A DNA stretch of 64,000 nucleotides from the NCBI RefSeq assembly GCF_001704295.1, contig NZ_CP012334.1, forward strand, positions 4,476,084-4,540,083, given 5' to 3'. Origin of the DNA: Bordetella sp. H567 (GTDB lineage Bacteria > Pseudomonadota > Gammaproteobacteria > Burkholderiales > Burkholderiaceae_B). The position numbers were made by a program, and so were the translations under genes. Of the stretch, positions 9,211 through 16,050 are shown piece by piece (the first letter of the stretch is position 1; each line of letters begins with the position of its first letter). The notes under the pieces are model-generated. The model saw only the letters and a program-made list of their open reading frames with translations. It did not search any database and was not told where the DNA came from.

Positions 9211-10149
9211 ATGCAATCGGAACACGCGAAGTACCAGCGCCTGATCGACTACTGCAAGGCCATCCCGCCGACGCCGACCGCGGTCGTGCATCCTTGCGAT
9301 CCATCGTCGCTGGAGGGCGCGGTGCAGGCCGGCAAGATGGGGCTGATCATACCCATCCTGGCAGGCCCGCTCGAACGCATACGAGGCGCCGCCGACAGCG
9401 CCGGAATCGATATCGCCGGGCTGGAGATCGTCGACGCGCCCCACAGCACCGCCGCCGCGGCCGCCGCCGTGGCCCTGGTCAGGGAAGGCAGGGCCGAGGC
9501 CCTGATGAAGGGCAGCCTGCATACGGATGAACTGATGGCCGCCGTGGTCAGCCGCGATGCCGGCCTGCGCACCGCGCGCCGCATCAGCCACTGTTTCGTC
9601 ATGGACGTGCCCGGCCGCGACGAGGCGCTGATCATCACCGATGCAGCCGTGAACATCGCGCCGACCCTCGAAGAGAAGGCCGACATTCTGCAGAACGCGA
9701 TCGACTTCGCGCACGCCCTGCGGATAAGCGAGGTGCGTGTTGCCATACTTTCCGCCATGGAAACCGTCAGCGCGAAGGTGCCTTCCACGGTGGAGGCAGC
9801 CGCGCTGTGCAAGATGGTGGATCGTGGGCAGATTACCGGCGCGCTGGTCGACGGACCGCTCGCCCTGGACAACGCCATCGACCCCGAAGCCGCACGGATC
9901 AAGAAGATCGCGTCCCCCGTGGCGGGACGCGCCAACGTGCTGATGGCGCCGGATCTGGAGGCGGGCAACATGCTGGCCAAGAGCCTGTCGTTCCTGGCCG
10001 GGGCGGACGCCGCCGGCATCGTGCTGGGCGCGCGCGTGCCCATCATCCTGACCAGCCGGGCCGATTCGGTGATCACCCGCCTGGCCTCGTGCGCCGTCGC
10101 GGTGCTGGTGGCGCAGGCGCGCCGCGAAGGCGCCAAGGTCCTGGGGTGA
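9211..10149 (+). CDS. Phosphate acetyl/butyryltransferase
   Basis: A 312-residue PTA_PTB-family enzyme that interconverts acyl-CoA and acyl-phosphate. Characteristic stretches are ALMKGSLHTDELM, VDGPLALDNAIDPEAA and MAPDLEAGNMLAKSLSF. In many relatives the gene beside acetate kinase also encodes an N-terminal MaoC-like hydratase domain (total about 460 residues); that domain is missing here. RBS GGAG precedes the ATG. Acetate kinase begins three bases after its stop. Acyl chain preference cannot be judged from sequence. Confidence 0.88.
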   Translation: MQSEHAKYQRLIDYCKAIPPTPTAVVHPCDPSSLEGAVQAGKMGLIIPILAGPLERIRGAADSAGIDIAGLEIVDAPHSTAAAAAAVALVREGRAEALMKGSLHTDELMAAVVSRDAGLRTARRISHCFVMDVPGRDEALIITDAAVNIAPTLEEKADILQNAIDFAHALRISEVRVAILSAMETVSAKVPSTVEAAALCKMVDRGQITGALVDGPLALDNAIDPEAARIKKIASPVAGRANVLMAPDLEAGNMLAKSLSFLAGADAAGIVLGARVPIILTSRADSVITRLASCAVAVLVAQARREGAKVLG

Positions 10150-10152
10150 AGC

Positions 10153-11385
10153 ATGGCCGACGTCATCCTCGTGCTCAATGCTGGCTCGTCCAGCATCAAG
10201 TTCAGCGCCTTCGATGCCGCCCACGCGTCATTGCCATTGCTGCTGCGCGGACAGGTCGCCGGTCTTTACGTCCAGGCGCGCTTGACCGCCCAGGACGCCG
10301 ATGGCAAGGAGATCGCGTCGCAGGACTGGGCTGGCAAACCGGCGCTGGAGCACGACGGCGCCGTGGCGTGGCTGGTGGATTTCCTGCGCGGCCACAAAGG
10401 CAACCACCGGCTCGTAGCGGTGGGCCACCGTGTCGTTCACGGCGGTGAGCGATACGCCGACGCGGTACCGGTCACGCCGGAAGTGATCGCCGCGCTCTCC
10501 AGGCTGACCCCGCTGGCCCCCCTGCACCAGCCGCACAACCTCAAGCCCATCGAGGCGGTGGCGCGCGTGCGCCCGGACCTGCCCCAGGTCGCGTGCTTCG
10601 ATACCGCGTTTCACCGTGCCCAGCCCGACGTGGCCCAGGCCTTCGCCCTGCCCCCATCGATCACGGAGCGCGGCGTGCGGCGCTATGGCTTTCACGGCCT
10701 GTCCTATGAATACATCGCCGGTGCGCTGCCGCGCTTCGATGTGCAAGGCGCCCGCGGCCGCGCGGTCGTCGCGCACCTGGGCAACGGCAGCAGCATGTGC
10801 GCGCTGGTGAACGGCCGCAGCGTGGCCAGTACCATGGGCTTCACCGCCGTGGACGGCCTGCCCATGGGCACGCGCAGCGGCACGCTGGATCCCGGCGTCA
10901 TCCTTTACCTGATGGATGAACTGGGCATGGATACGCGCGCGGTGGAGACCTTGATCTACAAGCAGTCCGGACTGCTGGGGGTGTCGGGCATATCGAGCGA
11001 CATGCGCGCCCTGCTCGCCAGCGACGACGATCGGGCGCGTTTCGCGATCGACCTGTATGTCTACCGCATCGGGCGCGAACTCGGCTCCCTGGCCGCCGCG
11101 GCCGGCGGCATCGACACCCTGGTCTTTACCGCTGGCATCGGCGAACACGCGCCGGCCATACGCGAACGCGTCTGCCGCGATGCCAGGTGGCTGGGCGTGC
11201 AGCTGGACGATGCGTCCAATGGCACGCATGGGCCGCGCATCAGCGCATCGTCGAGCCCGGTATCCGTGTGGGTGATTCCCACCAACGAGGAACTGATGAT
11301 CGCGCGCCATACGCTAAGGGTGGCCCGAGGCGAGCGCGCGGCCGAGCCGGTTACCGGTCCGGACACCCCGAGGGCGCCATCATGA
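10153..11385 (+). CDS. ackA: Acetate kinase
   Basis: Transfers phosphate between acyl-phosphate and ADP, yielding ATP in the catabolic direction. The 410-residue length is standard. Hallmarks are the N-terminal VLNAGSSSIKFSAFD, the GYRVVHGGE-like GHRVVHGGERY, RYGFHGLSYEYI, and the ASKHA phosphate-2 region LPMGTRSGTLDPGVILYL. It follows the transacylase by 3 bp and overlaps fabI by ATGA, so the four genes form one transcription unit. The last 25 residues are Pro/Arg-rich and atypical but short. Confidence 0.93.
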   Translation: MADVILVLNAGSSSIKFSAFDAAHASLPLLLRGQVAGLYVQARLTAQDADGKEIASQDWAGKPALEHDGAVAWLVDFLRGHKGNHRLVAVGHRVVHGGERYADAVPVTPEVIAALSRLTPLAPLHQPHNLKPIEAVARVRPDLPQVACFDTAFHRAQPDVAQAFALPPSITERGVRRYGFHGLSYEYIAGALPRFDVQGARGRAVVAHLGNGSSMCALVNGRSVASTMGFTAVDGLPMGTRSGTLDPGVILYLMDELGMDTRAVETLIYKQSGLLGVSGISSDMRALLASDDDRARFAIDLYVYRIGRELGSLAAAAGGIDTLVFTAGIGEHAPAIRERVCRDARWLGVQLDDASNGTHGPRISASSSPVSVWVIPTNEELMIARHTLRVARGERAAEPVTGPDTPRAPS

Positions 11386-12164
11386 CCGAAGACCATCCCC
11401 GTCGCATTCTGAAAGACGCCAAGGCCCTGGTATGCGGCATCGCTAACGCGCATTCCATCGCCTACGGCTGCGCCAAGGCCTTTCACGAACTCGGCGCCGA
11501 ACTGGCCATTACCTACGCCGGCGAAAAAGCCAAGGCGTATGTGGAGCCGATCGCGCACGACCTGGACGCGCCGATATTCATGCCCCTGGACTTCACCCGG
11601 CCCGGCGACCTGGAAGCCGTATTCGCGCGCATTGAAAAGGACTGGGGCCGCCTGGATATCCTTGTCCATTCGGCTGCCTGGGCGCCCAAGGCGGACTTGC
11701 AGGGCGGCCTGCTGGATTGCTCGGCGGAGGGCTTCGCGCAAGCCATGGACATCTCCTGCCATTCCTTCGTCCGGATGGCTCGGCTGGCCGCGCCCTTGAT
11801 GAAGGACGGCGGCACGATGTTCACCATGAGCTACTACGGGGCGAACCGGGTGGTGCCCAACTACAACGTCATGGGCCCGGTGAAGGCCGCCCTGGAGGCC
11901 TGCGCGCGCTATCTCGCGTACGAACTGGGTCCCAAGGGCATCCGGGTGCATCCGGTGTCTCCCGGCCCGCTGAAGACACGCGCGGCCTCGGGCCTGAAGA
12001 ACTTCGATGTGATGCTGACGGAGGCCGAGCGGCGCGCGCCGCTGGGGGAACTGGTCGACATCATGGACGTCGGGTTCACCTGCGCCTTCCTGGCCTCGCC
12101 CTACGCCAGGCGGCTCACGGGCGAAACCGTCTATATCGACGGCGGCGTGCACATCATGGCCTAG
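11382..12164 (+). CDS. fabI: Enoyl-[acyl-carrier-protein] reductase, FabI type
   Basis: NAD(P)H-dependent SDR that reduces the enoyl double bond in fatty-acid synthesis. In this 260-residue protein the catalytic pair is Tyr161 and Lys168 (NYNVMGPVK, Y-x6-K) with an upstream SYYG tyrosine at 151, the FabI pattern. The ATG at 11382 overlaps the ackA stop (ATGA). Its location in an acyl-phosphate operon, away from other fatty-acid genes, suggests a specialised second FabI acting on a particular enoyl-thioester rather than the housekeeping copy. That role is inference; the enzyme class is clear. Confidence 0.88.
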   Translation: MTEDHPRRILKDAKALVCGIANAHSIAYGCAKAFHELGAELAITYAGEKAKAYVEPIAHDLDAPIFMPLDFTRPGDLEAVFARIEKDWGRLDILVHSAAWAPKADLQGGLLDCSAEGFAQAMDISCHSFVRMARLAAPLMKDGGTMFTMSYYGANRVVPNYNVMGPVKAALEACARYLAYELGPKGIRVHPVSPGPLKTRAASGLKNFDVMLTEAERRAPLGELVDIMDVGFTCAFLASPYARRLTGETVYIDGGVHIMA

Positions 12165-12179
12165 TCGACACGGGCGCGG

Positions 12180-13346
12180 CTAGGCCGACAAGGCACGCAT
12201 CTCCGCATACAGGTCCGCCTTGCCTTCGAAGCCGATACCGGGCAGATCCGGCATGGTGATATGGCTGTTCTCCACGCGCACGCCATCCGGAAAGCCCCCA
12301 TAAGGCTGGAACAGGTCCGGATACGATTCGTTCCCCCCCAGCCCCAGCCCCGCCGCGATATTCAGCGACATCTGGTGCCCGCCATGCGGGATGCAACGGC
12401 TCGGCGACCAGCCGTTTTCCTTCAGCATGTCCAGGGTGCGCAGGTATTCCACCAGCCCGTAGCTCAATGCGCAGTCGAACTGCAGCCAGTCGCGGTCCGG
12501 CCGCATGCCGCCGTAGCGGATCAGGTTGCGCGCGTCCTGCATGGAGAACAGGTTCTCGCCTGTCGCCATGGGCTTTTCGTAATGCTGGGCCAGTTCCGCC
12601 TGCAAGGCATAGTCCAGCGGATCGCCCGCTTCCTCGTACCAGAACAGGTCATACTGCGACAAGGCCTTCGCATACGCGATCGCCGTCTTCAGGTCGAAGC
12701 GCCCGTTTGCGTCCACGCATAGCCGCTGCCCGTCCTTCAGCACGCTCAGCACGGCGTCGATGCGGCGCAGGTCCTCGTCCAGCGAGCCCCCGCCGATTTT
12801 CTTCTTGACGACGGTATACCCGCGGTCCAGGTAGCCGCGCATCTCGTCCTTCAGTTTTTCGAGATCCTGCCCGGGGTAGTAATACCCGCCGGCGGCATAC
12901 ACGAACACCTTGCGGTTGGGTTGCCCAGTGCCGTACCGTTCGGCCAGCAGCTGGAACAGAGGCTTGCCGGCGATCTTGGCGACGGCGTCCCACACCGCCA
13001 TGTCCAGCGTCCCCATGGCGACCGACCGCTCGCCATGCCCACCGGGCTTTTCGTTGATGAACATGCGATCCCAGATCTTGTGCGGATCCAGGTTCTGGCC
13101 TGTCTCGTCCAGCAGCGTCTCCGGATCGGCCGACAGCACACGCGGGATGAAGCGTTCGCGCATCAGCATGCCCTGCCCGTAGCGGCCGTTGGAGTTGAAA
13201 CCGTATCCCACCACGGGCTTGCCATCCCGTATCACGTCCGTCACCACGGCGACCAGGCTCAGCGTCATCTTGCTGAAATCGATGTAGGCATTGCGGATCG
13301 GGGAACTGATGGGCTTGGTCTGCTCGCGGATTTCGACGATTTTCAA
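12180..13346 (-). CDS. tarD: D(-)-tartrate dehydratase, enolase superfamily
   Basis: Dehydrates D-tartrate to oxaloacetate. The 388-residue protein closely resembles, from memory, the characterised Bradyrhizobium enzyme, including KPISSPIRNAYIDF, YGFNSNGRYGQG, MINEKPGGHGERS-like FINEKPGGHGERS and GGMRPDRDWLQFDCALSYG. Active-site elements are the KxK lysines (about 181/183 in VVKKKIGG), metal ligands Asp in CVDANG, Glu in YEE and Glu in TGEN, and His in PHGGH. The start is a TTG at 13346 preceded by AGGAG; the next in-frame ATG further upstream lacks a site. It is divergent from a LysR gene with a 21-bp palindrome between them. Confidence 0.9.
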   Translation of the reverse strand: MKIVEIREQTKPISSPIRNAYIDFSKMTLSLVAVVTDVIRDGKPVVGYGFNSNGRYGQGMLMRERFIPRVLSADPETLLDETGQNLDPHKIWDRMFINEKPGGHGERSVAMGTLDMAVWDAVAKIAGKPLFQLLAERYGTGQPNRKVFVYAAGGYYYPGQDLEKLKDEMRGYLDRGYTVVKKKIGGGSLDEDLRRIDAVLSVLKDGQRLCVDANGRFDLKTAIAYAKALSQYDLFWYEEAGDPLDYALQAELAQHYEKPMATGENLFSMQDARNLIRYGGMRPDRDWLQFDCALSYGLVEYLRTLDMLKENGWSPSRCIPHGGHQMSLNIAAGLGLGGNESYPDLFQPYGGFPDGVRVENSHITMPDLPGIGFEGKADLYAEMRALSA

Positions 13347-13448
13347 GGGAGTCTCCTGGGGCGGCCCGCGACGCGGACGGCAGGGTGAGGGCATAGCGCA
13401 CAGGTTAACGAAACACGGCGGTCTTTCCATACACCCTGGGAAAAATTA

Positions 13449-13469
13449 TTATTCACTTAAAGTGAATAA
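13449..13469. promoter_or_regulatory. Perfect 21-bp inverted repeat, probable LysR operator
   Basis: The sequence reads TTATTCACTT-A-AAGTGAATAA, ten-base arms around one base, containing a T-N11-A core. It ends four bases before the ATG of the LysR gene at 13474 and lies about 100 bp upstream of tarD. The position suggests autorepression of the regulator plus control of divergent tarD. Confidence 0.75.
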
Positions 13470-13473
13470 ATCC

Positions 13474-14424
13474 ATGAAGACCGATACCGCCTCCGAGCTC
13501 ATGTTTTTTGTCCTGCTGGCCAAGCACGGCAACCTGTCCGCCACCGCGCGGGAGATGGACATGACCCCGCCGGCCGCGACCAAGCGGCTGGCGCAGCTGG
13601 AGCAGCGCCTGGGGGTACGCCTGGTCAACCGCACCACCCGCCGGGTCGGCCTGACCAGCGAAGGCGAAACCTATCTGCGGCACGCCAGCCGCATCCTGGC
13701 GGATATCCGGGAAATGGAAGACCAGGTCACCAGCAGCCGCGCCGAACCGCGTGGCGTGCTGCGGGTCAATGCCACCCTGGGTTTCGGCCGTACCGTGATC
13801 GCGCCGCTGGTCTCGGACTACGCGCGGCTGCACCCGGACGTCGAGGTCAGGCTGGAGGTGACCGACCGCCCGGTGGACCTGGTGGAACAGGGCCTGGACC
13901 TGGCCGTGCGCTTCGGCACGCCCCCGGACAGCCGGCTCAGCGCGCGCCGCCTGCTGACCAACCGGCGTTTCCTGTGCGCGTCGCCGGCCTACCTGGCGCG
14001 CCACGGGACGCCGCAGCGGCCCGCAGACCTGGCGGCGCACCGCTGCATCATCCACCGGCAGAACGACGAGGCCTATGGCGTCTGGCGTTTTACGCGCAAC
14101 CGGGAAACCCAGGCCGTGAAAGTCAGTGGCGCACTGGCCAGCAACGACGGCGATATCGTGCTGGGCTGGGCCCTGGACGGACACGGCATCCTGGTCCGCT
14201 CGGAATGGGACCTGGCCAAATACCTGGAGACCGGGCGGCTGCGCCGCCTGCTGCCCGCCTATACGCTGCCGACGGCGGACCTGTACGCCTACTACCCCAG
14301 CCGCCGCCATCTGTCGGCGCGGGTGCGCACCTTCATGGACTTTCTTGCGGCGCACTTCGAAGCGCGGGGTCGTCCTGTCGCGGCCCCGCCTGCCGCGAAA
14401 ACGGCAAGGCCTGCGATACCCTGA
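13474..14424 (+). CDS. LysR-family transcriptional regulator (tartrate locus)
   Basis: A 316-residue LysR regulator. The N-terminal winged helix-turn-helix spans about residues 5-65 (HGNLSATAREMDMTPPAATK, LEQRLGVRLVNRTTR) and is followed by a substrate-binding domain (LRVNATLGFGRTVIAPLV, VRFGTPPDSRLSARRL). It is divergent from tarD and so is the likely tartrate-responsive activator. The ribosome site is weak because the palindrome sits immediately upstream of the start, which fits autoregulation. Its 3' end overlaps the convergent ASCH gene by 92 bp. Confidence 0.9.
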   Translation: MKTDTASELMFFVLLAKHGNLSATAREMDMTPPAATKRLAQLEQRLGVRLVNRTTRRVGLTSEGETYLRHASRILADIREMEDQVTSSRAEPRGVLRVNATLGFGRTVIAPLVSDYARLHPDVEVRLEVTDRPVDLVEQGLDLAVRFGTPPDSRLSARRLLTNRRFLCASPAYLARHGTPQRPADLAAHRCIIHRQNDEAYGVWRFTRNRETQAVKVSGALASNDGDIVLGWALDGHGILVRSEWDLAKYLETGRLRRLLPAYTLPTADLYAYYPSRRHLSARVRTFMDFLAAHFEARGRPVAAPPAAKTARPAIP

Positions 14425-14896
14425 ATTCCAGCGCCCACACCCACGGATTCACCGCCCAGGCGCGCGCGCCATGCATTTCGCACCACGCCAGCGCGAACAC
14501 CGATTTCAGGGGCATGCCGGGCAGGAAGCCCCCGCGGCCGCTCTGGCCTTCGGCGCAGCCTTCCGCGATGACATCGGCTTCGCTGATGTCCTGCAAGCGC
14601 TGGATGCGCACGCCGACCAGGGTGACCTCCGCGAAGGCGGTCCCGGTCTCGTCATACACCCGGATCGACTGTCCCGGTTCGCCATAGGGGCAGATCATGC
14701 GCCGGACGCGCCGGCGGGACGGCGGGGGCGGCGGCTCTTCGACGGCGATCCATTTGCCGGCGGGGCCGATTTCCCGCAGCCATCCGGCGGTGTTGTCGGG
14801 CGGCTGGGGCTTCAGGATGCGGCGAGTCTGGACCTTCCTGCCGGCCAGGACATCGTCGATGACGGTGCGATCGAATCTTAGCGGTTGCGCTTTCAT
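14333..14896 (-). CDS. ASCH-domain protein
   Basis: A 187-residue protein with a phage-type ASCH (PUA-like) fold. The N-terminal DDVLAGRKVQTRRILKPQ and the following CPYGEPGQSIRVYDE are typical of this family, which binds RNA or modified nucleotides. The C-terminal WVWALEFRVSQ strand closes the barrel; the last 25 residues are Gln/Pro-rich. Similar genes occur mostly in prophages and genomic islands. Here it is alone between two LysR genes and overlaps the 3' end of one, with no other phage genes nearby. Function in the cell is unknown. Confidence 0.75.
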   Translation of the reverse strand: MKAQPLRFDRTVIDDVLAGRKVQTRRILKPQPPDNTAGWLREIGPAGKWIAVEEPPPPPSRRRVRRMICPYGEPGQSIRVYDETGTAFAEVTLVGVRIQRLQDISEADVIAEGCAEGQSGRGGFLPGMPLKSVFALAWCEMHGARAWAVNPWVWALEFRVSQALPFSRQAGPRQDDPALRSAPQESP

Positions 14897-14951
14897 CGCT
14901 GCGGTCGTGAAATCCCACCTGAGTTATGAGAAAGTCGCGTAATTATGCGCC

Positions 14952-14967
14952 CGTACGCGCGCGTACG
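14952..14967. promoter_or_regulatory. Perfect 16-bp palindrome between ASCH and LysR genes
   Basis: CGTACGCG-CGCGTACG is a gapless palindrome about 55 bp upstream of the LysR start at 15022 and about 55 bp upstream of the ASCH start. It does not show T-N11-A spacing. It may be an operator, or chance in a GC-rich alternating tract. Confidence 0.35.
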
Positions 14968-15021
14968 CGCAAACCGGCTTGCTGCCGCCCACCATGGATA
15001 GCCCCGCGGATACCCCCGACC

Positions 15022-15903
15022 ATGCGCTACGACCTGACCAGCCTGGATTTGTTCACCACCGTGGCGGAGGAAAAAAACCTGACCAAGGCCGCGCGGCGCA
15101 AACATCTGGCGGTGTCGGCCATCAGCAAACGCATCGCCGAACTGGAAGCCCAGGCCGGGTCGCCCCTGCTGGTGCGCTATGCGCGCGGGGTGGATCTTAC
15201 CCCCGCGGGCCAATCCCTGCTGCACTACGCGCGGCAGATGCAGCACACCCTGTCGCTGATGGAGGAAGAATTGTCCGGCTACGCGGCCGGCGTCAAGGGC
15301 CATGTGCGCATCCATGCCATTACGTCGGCGCTGGCGCAGTTCCTGCCGGGCGATATCGAGCGCTTCGCCAACGACTACCCGCAGATCAAGTTCGATATCG
15401 AGGAACGCGTCGGCACGGCCGTGGTGCGCGCGGTGGCCGATGGCCATGCCGACCTGGGCATTTTCGCGGAACAGACGCCATCACACGGCCTGCAGCTGTT
15501 TCCTTACCGGCAGGACGAACTGGTGGCCGTGGTGCCTGCGTCCCACGTGCTGGCACAACGGCAGAAAGTGCGTTTCGACACCCTGCTGGACCACGAATTC
15601 GTCGGCCCGCACCTGGACAGCTCCGTGCATGCCTTGCTGACGGCCGAAGCCAAGAAGCGTGGCAAGCCCCTGCGCCCGCGCATACGCATCAGCGGTTTCG
15701 ACTGCATGTGCAAGCTGGTGGCGGCGCAATTGGGCATCGCGGTGCTGCCGCGCGCGGTGGCCGCGCCCTACCTGCGCGGCGGCAAGCTGCGCGCCCTGAC
15801 GCTGGCGGAACCTTGGGCGAAGCGGAACCTGCTGATTGGCGTGCGCAATATGGAAACGCTCCCGCCGACGGCTCGGTCTCTGGTGGGTTATCTGCGCGCC
15901 TGA
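15022..15903 (+). CDS. LysR-family transcriptional regulator (aconitase locus)
   Basis: A 293-residue LysR protein. The HTH lies in the first 60 residues (EEKNLTKAARRKHLAVSAISKRIAELE), followed by a ligand domain with the EQTPSHGLQLFPYRQDELV segment. The start MRYDLTSLDLF at 15022 matches the usual LysR beginning; an upstream in-frame start would add a basic, unstructured leader. It lies 147 bp upstream of the aconitase gene in the same direction, so it may control the aconitase-lactonase-Bug set. The inducer is unknown, possibly a tricarboxylate. Confidence 0.9.
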   Translation: MRYDLTSLDLFTTVAEEKNLTKAARRKHLAVSAISKRIAELEAQAGSPLLVRYARGVDLTPAGQSLLHYARQMQHTLSLMEEELSGYAAGVKGHVRIHAITSALAQFLPGDIERFANDYPQIKFDIEERVGTAVVRAVADGHADLGIFAEQTPSHGLQLFPYRQDELVAVVPASHVLAQRQKVRFDTLLDHEFVGPHLDSSVHALLTAEAKKRGKPLRPRIRISGFDCMCKLVAAQLGIAVLPRAVAAPYLRGGKLRALTLAEPWAKRNLLIGVRNMETLPPTARSLVGYLRA

Positions 15904-15962
15904 CACGACAGACGCGGCCTCAGCGTTCTCGGTTGGGAAACGTTCGCTAGTCAAAACAGCAA

Positions 15963-15991
15963 TTTTCATCGCCGCGCGCGGCGCTTACGAT
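15963..15991 (+). promoter_or_regulatory. Possible sigma-70 promoter for the aconitase operon
   Basis: TTTTCA (15963-15968) and TACGAT (15986-15991) are separated by 17 bases and match the -35 and -10 consensus at 4 of 6 positions each. A 14-bp GC palindrome (15970-15983) lies in the spacer. The aconitase ATG is about 60 bp downstream. Confidence 0.3.
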
Positions 15992-16050
15992 GCGTCCATG
16001 CCGCGCGCCGCATCCGGCGTCCGCGCGGGCTTGCCGATTGCGTGCTCTCC

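Noticed and set aside
12158..12186. GGCCTAG / CTAGGCC inverted repeat between fabI and tarD
   Set aside because: Each arm is simply the GGCC-TAG end of the two convergent genes, so the symmetry is probably coincidental rather than a terminator.
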